From assembly GCA_964502095.1 (NCBI GenBank), contig CAZCUF010000002.1, forward strand, positions 62,001 to 126,000: a DNA stretch of 64,000 nucleotides, read 5' to 3'. Positions 15,749-24,044 of this stretch are shown here, one piece after another. Origin of the DNA: JACPVF01 sp964502095. Lineage in GTDB: Bacteria; Chloroflexota; Anaerolineae; Anaerolineales; Villigracilaceae. A program made the position numbers and the translations under genes. Within the stretch, counting starts at the first letter, position 1. The number at the start of each line of letters is the position of its first letter. The notes under the pieces were generated by a model that was given only the letters and a program-made list of their open reading frames with translations, had not been told where the DNA came from and did not search any database.

Positions 15749-17950
15749 ATGACGATTGAAACTTTGATCTGGCTAATTCCACTACCGCCGCTCCTGGCCT
15801 TCTTTTTAATCGTGCTGTTCACGAATAAGAATAAGGCGCTCAGCCACGGCCTGGCAGTCGGCGCGGCGGGGCTTTCATTTGCGGGCAGTATGATCGTCTT
15901 CTGGAACGCGATTCATGCGGAGGGATTGGGCGCGCATCCGTTCGCTAGTTCGATTGCCTGGTTCCCAACAGGCCATAGCTGGTTCAATATTGGCGTGCAG
16001 ATCGACCCGCTCTCGGCCATTACATTGTTCTTCGTGGCGTGGACTGTGTTGATGATCTTCATTTATAGCGTCGGCTACCAGAACTTCGGCCAGCCGAAAG
16101 GCGATCACGATCGTCCGGGCCTGCCGCCGCACGGCGCGACCGTTGAAGAGCACGGTCGCAAGCACATGGTTCCGTCGGTTGAGCCGATGTACTCGCGCTT
16201 CTTCGCCTTCATCGGTTTGTTCGCGTTCGGTATGTATATGCTGGTGATCTCCGATAACCTGCTGACGCTCTTCATCGGCTGGGAGATTATGGGCCTGTGC
16301 TCGTATTTGCTGATCGGTTTCTGGTATGGCAAAAAATCGGCGCGCGATGCCGCCGTCAAAGCTTTTATGACTACGCGCGTCGGCGATGTGTTTATGTTAT
16401 TCGGCATTGCCTGGTTATATAGTTACACAGGCTCGCTCAGCTTCCGCGATATTTTTGACGCGAGCGTTTTGCAGGGCATGGGGAACACAATGGCTTTTCC
16501 AGTTCTCGCGAATTGGATTCTGGAACATATGCCCATATTTTGGCCTTTTATTTCCGGCATTTCAGTTGCCGGAGGGATAGGCTTATTGCTCTTCCTCGGC
16601 ACGATCGGTAAATCCGCGCAATTCCCGCTCCACGTCTGGTTGCCGGACGCGATGGAAGGCCCAACCCCGGTCAGCGCCATGATTCATGCCGCGACGATGG
16701 TATCCGCGGGCGTTTACATGGTCATCCGTGTTTTCCCACTCCTTCAAGCTGACGTAACCGGTATCACAATGACCTTTGTGGCGTTTATCGGAACTTTCAC
16801 TGCCATCTTCGCCGCCACAATCGCCGTCGCGCAAAATGACATCAAGCGCGTGCTGGCGTATTCGACGATTTCACAATTGGGCTTCATGATTTCGGCGCTG
16901 GGCGTTGGCGCGTATGTGGCGGCCGCCTTCCACCTGGTGACGCATGCTTTCTTCAAAGCCCTACTCTTCCTCGGCTCCGGCTCGGTCATTCACGGCATGG
17001 AGCATGGAGTGTTACATACCGGCGAACAGGTCGATCCGCAGGATATGTTCAATATGGGCGGCCTGCGCAGGAAAATGCCGATTACCTTCTGGACCTTTTT
17101 AGTTGGCGGCTTTGCGCTTTCAGGCTTTCCGCTTCTCACAGCCGGCTTCTGGTCGAAGGATGAGATCTTTTCAGATTCTTTCGCGGGCGGTCACATGCTC
17201 GTCTTCGTCACGCTGGCGGTTGCCGCGTTTCTCACTGCGTTTTACACCATGCGTCAGATCACATTGACCTTTCTCGGCGCACCACGTACATCGTCTGCCG
17301 CGCATGCACAAGAGACGAAATGGACGATGACTCTGCCGCTGATTGTACTGGCGGTCTTTGCCGTGACTTTTGGCTGGGTCGGCATCCCGGAAGATTTCCT
17401 CGGCCTGCATCTGGCTCCGAGTTGGTTCCACGAATTTGTAGGCGGTACTTTGGCGCACATGCCGGAAGCCGCTCCGTTTAGCTGGGCCGTGCTGGGTGTT
17501 TCATTGTTCGTCGCGCTCGGCGGATTGTTCTCCGGCTGGCTTGCTTATCGCGGCGTTCAATCGGCCGCGCAAGATAAATTGCAAATTCCTATGTTGAAGA
17601 ATAAATATTACTTCGACGAACTTTACGATGCCGTTATCATCAAACCGGTGATCTGGCTTTCCGAAACGTTTGTATCCAAATGGATCGACAGCGGGCTGAT
17701 TGATGGCGTCCTGCATGCCATCGGCCATGCGACAGGCGTAATCGGAGCCTCGATCCGCAATTACTTCGACCTGCCGGTCATTAATCGTTTCTTCGGTGAC
17801 GGCACAAGCGAAGTTGTGAAATGGACAGGTTTCAACATGCGCCCGATTCAAACAGGCCGCATTCAGCAATATTTGACGTTCTCACTCGTCACATTGATCG
17901 TGATCGGCAGTGCGCTGGTCTACTTCTTGAAATCTGTGATGGGCATGTAG
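15749..17950 (+). CDS. nuoL: NADH-quinone oxidoreductase subunit L, with two insertions
   Basis: 733 residues, about 120 longer than E. coli NuoL. The antiporter core is complete: Glu in FIGWEIMGLCSY, Lys in GTIGKSAQFPLH, Lys in SKDEIFSD. Two insertions stand out. Residues about 113-147 form a hydrophilic His/Pro-rich loop between the fourth and fifth helices. Residues about 670-697 lengthen the C-terminal segment just before IQTGRIQQY, the stretch that becomes the lateral helix lying along the other antiporter subunits. ATG 15749 was chosen over a GTG at 15740 that would overlap nuoK. A second nuoM downstream fits the longer lateral helix. Confidence 0.94.
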   Translation: MTIETLIWLIPLPPLLAFFLIVLFTNKNKALSHGLAVGAAGLSFAGSMIVFWNAIHAEGLGAHPFASSIAWFPTGHSWFNIGVQIDPLSAITLFFVAWTVLMIFIYSVGYQNFGQPKGDHDRPGLPPHGATVEEHGRKHMVPSVEPMYSRFFAFIGLFAFGMYMLVISDNLLTLFIGWEIMGLCSYLLIGFWYGKKSARDAAVKAFMTTRVGDVFMLFGIAWLYSYTGSLSFRDIFDASVLQGMGNTMAFPVLANWILEHMPIFWPFISGISVAGGIGLLLFLGTIGKSAQFPLHVWLPDAMEGPTPVSAMIHAATMVSAGVYMVIRVFPLLQADVTGITMTFVAFIGTFTAIFAATIAVAQNDIKRVLAYSTISQLGFMISALGVGAYVAAAFHLVTHAFFKALLFLGSGSVIHGMEHGVLHTGEQVDPQDMFNMGGLRRKMPITFWTFLVGGFALSGFPLLTAGFWSKDEIFSDSFAGGHMLVFVTLAVAAFLTAFYTMRQITLTFLGAPRTSSAAHAQETKWTMTLPLIVLAVFAVTFGWVGIPEDFLGLHLAPSWFHEFVGGTLAHMPEAAPFSWAVLGVSLFVALGGLFSGWLAYRGVQSAAQDKLQIPMLKNKYYFDELYDAVIIKPVIWLSETFVSKWIDSGLIDGVLHAIGHATGVIGASIRNYFDLPVINRFFGDGTSEVVKWTGFNMRPIQTGRIQQYLTFSLVTLIVIGSALVYFLKSVMGM

Positions 17951-17958
17951 GAGCCGAG

Positions 17959-19476
17959 ATGGATTTCATCGCCGCACATTTGCTCTCCATCATTCTGTTT
18001 TTTCCGGCAGTATCTGCACTGGTGATTCTGTTCCTGCCGCGCCAGAATCTCAACCTGATCCGCTGGGCCGCGCTGGCCGCCTCCCTCGTCCCGTTTGCGC
18101 TGTCCATCGTTTTGTGGATCAATTTCAAGTCCGATGCGAGCGGGTTTCAATTCCAGGAAAATTATCCGTGGTACGACGCCATCCATTCTTCCCTGCACCT
18201 TGGCGTGGACGGTCTCTCTCTCACAATGGTCGTTCTCACTACGTTGCTTACGCCGCTGGCCATCCTCGCCTCGTTCAACGTCACCGACCGCGTCCAACCC
18301 TACATGATGCTTTTCTTGTTTTTGGAAACCGGCATGTTGGGCGTGTTCATGGCGCTGGATTTGCTGATCTTTTTCGTCTTTTGGGAAGTTGGGCTTGTGC
18401 CGATGTACTTCCTGATCAATCAATGGGGTAGCGCCAATCGGAATTATGCTTCGCTCAAGTTTCTGATTTATACAATGGGCGGGTCGCTTGGCCTGCTGTT
18501 GGCGATTCAATTGCTGGGCGTTCTTTTTCAGACCTATGACTTGCCCGCGTTATTTGCGCTTTGGCCTAACTTTGACGGGAACATTGCGGGCTTTCCGGCC
18601 AGCACCGTCAAGACGGTTGCATTCTGGGCCTTTGTAATTGCATTCGCGGTCAAAGTGCCGATCTGGCCGTTTCATACCTGGCTGCCCGATGCGCATACCG
18701 AAGCGCCGACCGCGGGTTCGATGTTGCTGGCTGGAGTGTTATTGAAGCTCGGCGCGTACGGCTTTCTGCGGCTCATCCTGCCGTTATATCCGCTGGAAGC
18801 GAAAACATTCGCGGCCGCACTGGCGGTGTTGGCAACTGCCGCAATTGTATTCGGCGCTTTCGCCTCGTTCGGTCAAAAGGATTTCAAGCGCCTCGTGGCT
18901 TATTCCTCGGTCAATCACATGGGTTTCGTGGTGCTGGGCATTGCCGCGGCCGCTCTTGCGGCGGGTACGACCAACGCGGCCATCGCATTGAACGGCGCGG
19001 TCCTGCAAATGTTCAATCACGGTTTATCGGCGGCTGGCATGTTCTTTTTGGTCGGCGTGCTCTATGAACGCACGCACACCCGCAACCTGGAGGAATATGG
19101 CGGCCTATTCTCTCTGATACCGGTTTACGGCGGCCTGCTGATTTTCACCAGCATGTCCTCGCTGGGTTTGCCCGGCTTGAACGGTTTTATTTCTGAATTT
19201 CTCGTGGTGCGGGGTTCTCTACCCATTCTGCCCGTCTTCACTGCCATCGCCATGCTTGGCCTGTTGATGACCGGCGCCTATATCCTCAAAGCGCTCAAGA
19301 AAGTATTACACGGTCCGCTGAACGAACACTGGGCGCACGGCGAACATCTGCTTAAGGAAATCAATACCCGTGAGATCGTTGTAATGGCTCCGCTCATGAC
19401 CCTGATACTGGTCATCGGTCTCTGGCCCGCCTGGATTTTGGATGTGATCAACAAAGCTGTGACAATGCTCTTCTAA
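17959..19476 (+). CDS. nuoM: NADH-quinone oxidoreductase subunit M, first copy
   Basis: 505 residues, about 14 membrane helices. All key residues of a proton-translocating NuoM are present: Glu in FWEVGLVPMYF, Lys232 in AVKVPIWPFH, Lys in LLKLGAYGF, and Glu in NGFISEFLV. The start is ATG 17959 behind TAGGAG, eight bases after nuoL. This is the canonical-looking copy of two. Confidence 0.95.
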   Translation: MDFIAAHLLSIILFFPAVSALVILFLPRQNLNLIRWAALAASLVPFALSIVLWINFKSDASGFQFQENYPWYDAIHSSLHLGVDGLSLTMVVLTTLLTPLAILASFNVTDRVQPYMMLFLFLETGMLGVFMALDLLIFFVFWEVGLVPMYFLINQWGSANRNYASLKFLIYTMGGSLGLLLAIQLLGVLFQTYDLPALFALWPNFDGNIAGFPASTVKTVAFWAFVIAFAVKVPIWPFHTWLPDAHTEAPTAGSMLLAGVLLKLGAYGFLRLILPLYPLEAKTFAAALAVLATAAIVFGAFASFGQKDFKRLVAYSSVNHMGFVVLGIAAAALAAGTTNAAIALNGAVLQMFNHGLSAAGMFFLVGVLYERTHTRNLEEYGGLFSLIPVYGGLLIFTSMSSLGLPGLNGFISEFLVVRGSLPILPVFTAIAMLGLLMTGAYILKALKKVLHGPLNEHWAHGEHLLKEINTREIVVMAPLMTLILVIGLWPAWILDVINKAVTMLF

Positions 19477-19489
19477 CCGAGGCGATTTC

Positions 19490-20974
19490 ATGACTTTTCC
19501 ATTTTTGAGCGTAATTCTCTTTCTTCCGCTCGCGGCCGGGCTGATCATCCTTTGTTTTCCGGCGAATCGCAAAGAGGAAGTTCGCATTGTCGCGCTGACT
19601 GCGGCAGTGCTGGCGCTGATTCTTTCTGTGATCGTATTTTTTAGCTACGATAAAGCCACAGCGGGTTATCAATTCACCGAGCAGGCGGCCTGGTTGCCTG
19701 AGTTGGGAATTTCCTATTTCGTCGGCGTGGACGGCATGAGCGCGCCGCTCGTGTTATTGACCGGCGTGGTGATGTTCACCGGGGTGCTGATCTCGTGGGG
19801 TCTCGAAGACCGTCCGCGCGAATTCTTCGCGTTCCTCTTCATTCTGGCAACCGGCGTATTCGGCGTCTTTGTTTCGCTTGACTTGTTCTTGTTGTTCTTC
19901 TTCTATGAGATGGCGGTCTTCCCGATGTATTTGTTGATCGTCATCTGGGGCTGGCAGGTGACGCGCGAATACGCCGCGATGAAACTGACTCTATACCTGT
20001 TTATCGGTTCGGTGGTCGCGCTGGTCGGCGCGCTGGCCATGTACTGGGTGGCCGGTCAACAGACGGGCGTATATACCTTCAATATGCTCGAGTTGGAAAA
20101 AGCCGGTTTTTCCTCCATTTTCCAAGACATCTGGTTCCTGCCGGTCTTTCTGGGCTTTGCAGTTCTGGGCGGCATCTGGCCGTTCCATAATTGGTCGCCT
20201 GACGGTCACGTAGCCGCGCCGACTGCCGTTTCCATGTTCCATGCGGGCGTGTTGATGAAGCTGGGCGCGTTCGCCGCATTGCGTGTGGGAATTATGTTGT
20301 TGCCCGAAGGCGCGAAATATTGGTGGTGGCTGATCCTTATCTTTGCGACCGTTGCAGTTGTTTATGGAGCGTTTATCGCTTTCGTGCAAACGGATTTCAA
20401 ATATGTTATCGGCTTTTCATCGGTGTCGCATATGGGGCTGGTGATGCTGGGGCTTTCCACGTTGAACCGCGAAGGCCTGACGGGCGCAGGCGTGCAAATG
20501 TTCTCGCACGGCGTGATGACGGCGCTCTTCTTTGCCGTCGTCGGCATGGTGTATGACCGCGCACACACGCGCGAGATTCCAAAATTAGGCGGCATGAACA
20601 AAGCCCTGCCGTTGGCTTCGATCGGATTTATTATTGGCGGCCTGGCCTCGATGGGTATGCCGGGCCTCTCCGGTTTCGTGGCGGAATTCCCCATCTTTTT
20701 GGGAGTCTGGCAAAAGGTCCCGTTGGCGGCGATCATTGCTTCGCTCTCCATTGTGATCACCGCGGCTTATATCATGCTGGTCATCCGCCGCGTATTCTTT
20801 GGCGAGATGCCTGCCGAGTTCGAAGGTCACATTACCGCGCTTCGCGCGTTCGATAAAATCGCAATTGTCCTAATGTGCTTACTGATCATTGTCATTGGCC
20901 TGTTTCCGGTTGTGTTGGTGCCTTTGGTGCAGACCGGCGTGGATAACGTATTGCGTATTTTGGGAGGTGCGTGA
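19490..20974 (+). CDS. nuoM: NADH-quinone oxidoreductase subunit M, second copy lacking the TM7 lysine
   Basis: 494 residues with the NuoM fold. It keeps Glu in FYEMAVFPMY, Lys in LMKLGAFAA and Glu in SGFVAEFPI, but the TM7 lysine is replaced: the aligned stretch reads AVLGGIWPFH (Leu226) where the first copy has AVKVPIWPFH. The following motif is also changed, NWSPDGHVAAP instead of TWLPDAHTEAP. It starts 13 bases after the first copy. The two copies differ too much to be a recent duplication. It is likely an additional antiporter-like module in a longer membrane arm. Confidence 0.93.
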   Translation: MTFPFLSVILFLPLAAGLIILCFPANRKEEVRIVALTAAVLALILSVIVFFSYDKATAGYQFTEQAAWLPELGISYFVGVDGMSAPLVLLTGVVMFTGVLISWGLEDRPREFFAFLFILATGVFGVFVSLDLFLLFFFYEMAVFPMYLLIVIWGWQVTREYAAMKLTLYLFIGSVVALVGALAMYWVAGQQTGVYTFNMLELEKAGFSSIFQDIWFLPVFLGFAVLGGIWPFHNWSPDGHVAAPTAVSMFHAGVLMKLGAFAALRVGIMLLPEGAKYWWWLILIFATVAVVYGAFIAFVQTDFKYVIGFSSVSHMGLVMLGLSTLNREGLTGAGVQMFSHGVMTALFFAVVGMVYDRAHTREIPKLGGMNKALPLASIGFIIGGLASMGMPGLSGFVAEFPIFLGVWQKVPLAAIIASLSIVITAAYIMLVIRRVFFGEMPAEFEGHITALRAFDKIAIVLMCLLIIVIGLFPVVLVPLVQTGVDNVLRILGGA

Positions 20975-22423
20975 GTGTATACGCCGGTCATGTTTATAGC
21001 GATCCTGCCGGAAATCCTATTGCTCATCCTTGGGATGATTCTGTTGATCGTTGAACCGTTTATGAAAGAAGAACGCCGCCGGAACGTTGGCTGGGTGACA
21101 GCGGGCGGCCTGCTGATCATTATTTTGGTGAGTTTGCTCTTTGGGCGTCCCACCGAGCCGCAAACGGTTTTCGGCGGAATGTTAAGATTCGATTGGTTCG
21201 GATTCTTTTTCAAGATGTTGTTCCTCTTCAGTGCGGCCGCGACGGCCTTACTGTTGATGGATCATGAAAAGGTCGGACGGCGCGGCGAGGCCTACATTCT
21301 TCTGTTGGCAACGACTCTGGGCATGGACCTGATGGCGTCCTCTGCGGATTTGGTCATGCTCTACCTTTCGATTGAAACGACTTCAATTCCGCTCTACGTG
21401 TTGGCCGGTTTCATGCTTTCCGATGAATACTCCACGGAAGCCGGTTTCAAATATTTGCTCTACGGGGCGATGACTTCCGCGGTTATGTTATATGGCTTTA
21501 GCCTGCTCTTTGGCTTTACCGGCGCCACCGACTTATATAAGCTGGCAGGCATGATCGCGGGCGGCTCATCGTTCATGCTGACCCTGGGAATCATATTCCT
21601 GATTATTGTGGGCTTGGGCTTCAAGGTTTCTGCCGCGCCGTTCCACTTTTGGGCGCCGGACGTATATCAGGGCGCGCCGACCCCGGTGGCGGGTTTTCTT
21701 TCGACCGCGTCAAAGGCCGCGGGCTTTGCGGTAGTGTTGAGATTTTTCCCCGTTGTCTTTCCGGGTATTGGCCCATCCTGGGTGATTGTGATGGCAATCC
21801 TGTCGGTCATCAGCATGACGCTTGGCAATTTGCTGGCACTGGCGCAATCCAATATTAAACGTCTGCTGGCCTATTCTTCCATCGCGCACGCGGGCTATGC
21901 CTTGATCGGTGTGACCGCTTTTTCTTCGTTCGGGACCGCCAGCGTGGTTTTCTATCTGGCCGCATATATTTTGACGAACTTGCTGGCTTTCGGAATCGTT
22001 ATGGCATTCAGCCGTATTACCGGCTCAGATGAGATCAAGGATTACGCAGGCTTGAGTCGACGTTCGCCCTGGTTGGCGCTGGCGATGCTGGCCGCGTTTC
22101 TGTCGCTGGCGGGCATGCCTCCTTTTGGCGGATTCATCGCCAAGGTCCTCGTGTTTGCCGCGGCGATTCGAAATCCGGCTTTGATCTGGCTGGCAATTGT
22201 CGGCATCCTGAATTCGATTGTGGCGTTGTATTACTATCTGGACGTTTTGAAATATGTGTATCTATATCGTATGGAGGGGCAGGATGAAGATCGGCATCCT
22301 GTGCCGGTCACGTCTCCGTATGCGATTGCGCTGATTGTGCTTACGATTGGCGTTATTTTGATCGGTACGATTTTTGGCCCCTGGTTCGCGTGGTCGAATG
22401 CGGCGGCTCTGACGATCTTTTAG
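20975..22423 (+). CDS. nuoN: NADH-quinone oxidoreductase subunit N
   Basis: 482 residues, antiporter-like. Key residues are present: Glu in YLSIETTSIPLY, Lys in GFKVSAAPFHFW, Lys in TASKAAGF and Lys in GGFIAKVLV. The start is GTG directly after the nuoM2 stop (TGAGTG), with GGGAGG upstream. It closes the nuo block; a promoter for the atp genes follows within 10 bases and no terminator lies between. Confidence 0.95.
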   Translation: MYTPVMFIAILPEILLLILGMILLIVEPFMKEERRRNVGWVTAGGLLIIILVSLLFGRPTEPQTVFGGMLRFDWFGFFFKMLFLFSAAATALLLMDHEKVGRRGEAYILLLATTLGMDLMASSADLVMLYLSIETTSIPLYVLAGFMLSDEYSTEAGFKYLLYGAMTSAVMLYGFSLLFGFTGATDLYKLAGMIAGGSSFMLTLGIIFLIIVGLGFKVSAAPFHFWAPDVYQGAPTPVAGFLSTASKAAGFAVVLRFFPVVFPGIGPSWVIVMAILSVISMTLGNLLALAQSNIKRLLAYSSIAHAGYALIGVTAFSSFGTASVVFYLAAYILTNLLAFGIVMAFSRITGSDEIKDYAGLSRRSPWLALAMLAAFLSLAGMPPFGGFIAKVLVFAAAIRNPALIWLAIVGILNSIVALYYYLDVLKYVYLYRMEGQDEDRHPVPVTSPYAIALIVLTIGVILIGTIFGPWFAWSNAAALTIF

Positions 22424-22430
22424 GTTGTCG

Positions 22431-22460
22431 TTGACGCGCGCTCTGGCGGCTTGTTATAAC
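22431..22460 (+). promoter_or_regulatory. Sigma-70-type promoter of the FO genes
   Basis: TTGACG (22431-22436), 18 bases, TATAAC (22455-22460). The ATG at 22469 is only eight bases past the -10 box, so the first gene is nearly leaderless. The promoter suggests that the FO genes can be expressed apart from nuo. Confidence 0.55.
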
Positions 22461-22468
22461 TGTGTAAT

Positions 22469-22729
22469 ATGACACAACCAAACGATAATCGTCGAAACTT
22501 CGGAAGTAACTTGTTGCTCGTCTTGATTACGCAAGTCGGCTGTCTGACCCTGATCATCATTGCCGTATCTTTGCTGGGCGGGCTTTGGTTGGACAAGGTG
22601 CTCGGTACGCGGCCGGTGTTTACGCTGTTGTTTCTTCTGGCAGGTACGCCTCTATCTGTACTTGCGATGCTGTTTGTCTCGCGTCGCGCCATGTCGAAGA
22701 TAACATCTCAGCTCGATAAGAAAGAGTAG
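22469..22729 (+). CDS. AtpI/AtpZ-like ATP synthase assembly protein
   Basis: 86 residues with two membrane helices joined by a short loop (LGGLWLDKVLGTRP), the layout of small AtpI/AtpZ-type proteins that precede FO genes and help assemble the c-ring or carry Mg2+/Ca2+. The N-terminus is hydrophilic (MTQPNDNRR), the C-terminus charged. Position directly before atpB supports the call; sequence alone would be weak. Confidence 0.75.
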   Translation: MTQPNDNRRNFGSNLLLVLITQVGCLTLIIIAVSLLGGLWLDKVLGTRPVFTLLFLLAGTPLSVLAMLFVSRRAMSKITSQLDKKE

Positions 22730-22745
22730 TCTGTAGGAGGTTTGT

Positions 22746-23759
22746 TTGGAAACTACAAAACGCAGGCCCTGGCGCAGATGGATACTGCTGGCCCTGATGA
22801 TCGCAGGTTTTATCCTGGGCGGAATCTTTATTCCGATCCAGCCTGAGATCACTGTGGCCGCAGAGCGGTTATCGGAAACGCCGCTCTTCACGCTCCCGGC
22901 TCCGTTCGGACCGTTTTATCTGGTCAACACCATCCCATCGCTCGTATTGACGATTGTGTTGCTGTTGGCGGTGGCATATTTTACCAGCCGGTCGCTCAAA
23001 AAGAGCGAGGCCTCCGATTTAACCCCGCGCGGCATCGGCAATTTGATGGAAGCCTTCCTCGAACTGATCTATAACCTGACCGAAGGTTCGGCAGGCTCGA
23101 AATGGGCAAAGACCATCTTTCCGTGGTTCGCGACGATCATGATTTATGTGTTGTTCGTGAACCTGCTTAAACTCATTCCGGGCTTTGAGTCGATCGGCGT
23201 ACTGCATCATACCGGCGAGGGACATGCCGTGGCGCCATTGTTTGGGAATTGGTCGCTGTTATCGGCCGATAAGGGCGAATACATCCTGGCTCCTTTCTTA
23301 CGCGGCGGCTCCGTGGATTTGAACTTTACCCTGGCGATTGCCCTCATTGCAGTTGTGATGACCCAGGTGGTTGGCATTCAGGCGCATGGCATTGGCTATT
23401 TCAGCAAGTTTTTCAACATAAAAAACGTGTTTAAAGTGCCTTTCTTCGGCGTCATGGATCTTCTGGTCGGCCTGCTCGAGATCGTCTCCGAGTTTTCAAA
23501 GATCCTTTCGTTTGCCTTCCGTCTATTTGGAAATATGTTCGCCGGGTTGGTGCTGGTCGCGATCATCGCGACCCTGTTGGGAAAAATTTCGATTGTGCCG
23601 TCGATGATTCTGTTGTTTGAATTGTTCGTCGGCATTATTCAGGCATTTGTATTTGGCATTTTGACCATGGTGTTTATGGTGCAGGCAACGCAGGGCCACG
23701 GCTCTGAAGAACACAAGGAAGCACCTGCAGTGGAAAACGCAGAAGCTCATTTGATCTAA
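22746..23759 (+). CDS. atpB: F-type ATP synthase FO subunit a
   Basis: 337 residues, long for subunit a because of an extended N-terminal part and a soluble insert around residues 155-185. The proton-channel arginine is present, Arg259 in SFAFRLFGNMFAG, as is the Gln-containing last helix (IIQAFVFGILTMVFMVQAT). The start is TTG at 22746 behind TAGGAGG. A short Glu-rich tail ends the protein. It forms the two half channels beside the c-ring in the membrane. Confidence 0.94.
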   Translation: METTKRRPWRRWILLALMIAGFILGGIFIPIQPEITVAAERLSETPLFTLPAPFGPFYLVNTIPSLVLTIVLLLAVAYFTSRSLKKSEASDLTPRGIGNLMEAFLELIYNLTEGSAGSKWAKTIFPWFATIMIYVLFVNLLKLIPGFESIGVLHHTGEGHAVAPLFGNWSLLSADKGEYILAPFLRGGSVDLNFTLAIALIAVVMTQVVGIQAHGIGYFSKFFNIKNVFKVPFFGVMDLLVGLLEIVSEFSKILSFAFRLFGNMFAGLVLVAIIATLLGKISIVPSMILLFELFVGIIQAFVFGILTMVFMVQATQGHGSEEHKEAPAVENAEAHLI

Positions 23760-23789
23760 ATTCGAAAGATTCTTAAGGAGGTTGGCGCT

Positions 23790-24029
23790 ATGGAAGGAAG
23801 TATTCTGGATGCGGCTCGGTATGTAGGCGCTGGACTGGCCATGCTCGGCGCGGCGGGGGCGGGGGTTGGCGTTGGTTTGAGTGTGCAAGGCGCACTGACC
23901 GGCATGGCCCGCAACCCCGATGCCTATGGAAATCTGCTGACCAGTATGATGCTCGGCATCGCGTTCTCTGAAGCGATCGCGATCTATTGCATGATCATCG
24001 CGTTCCTGATGCTGTTCAAGGTCGTATAG
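23790..24029 (+). CDS. atpE: F-type ATP synthase FO subunit c
   Basis: 79 residues: two helices and a polar loop (ARNPDA). The ion-carrying carboxylate is Glu61 (AFSEAIAIY). The position equal to Gln32 of sodium-binding c subunits is Val28, and the residues after Glu61 are Ala-Ile rather than Ser-Thr, so a proton-type ring is predicted. A strong AAGGAGG precedes the ATG. Confidence 0.95.
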   Translation: MEGSILDAARYVGAGLAMLGAAGAGVGVGLSVQGALTGMARNPDAYGNLLTSMMLGIAFSEAIAIYCMIIAFLMLFKVV

Positions 24030-24044
24030 GGCCGGGAGGTAACA

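Noticed and set aside
23790..24029. A sodium-binding c-ring.
   Set aside because: The helix-1 Gln and the Ser/Thr after the carboxylate are missing (Val28, Ala-Ile), so a proton ring is more likely.
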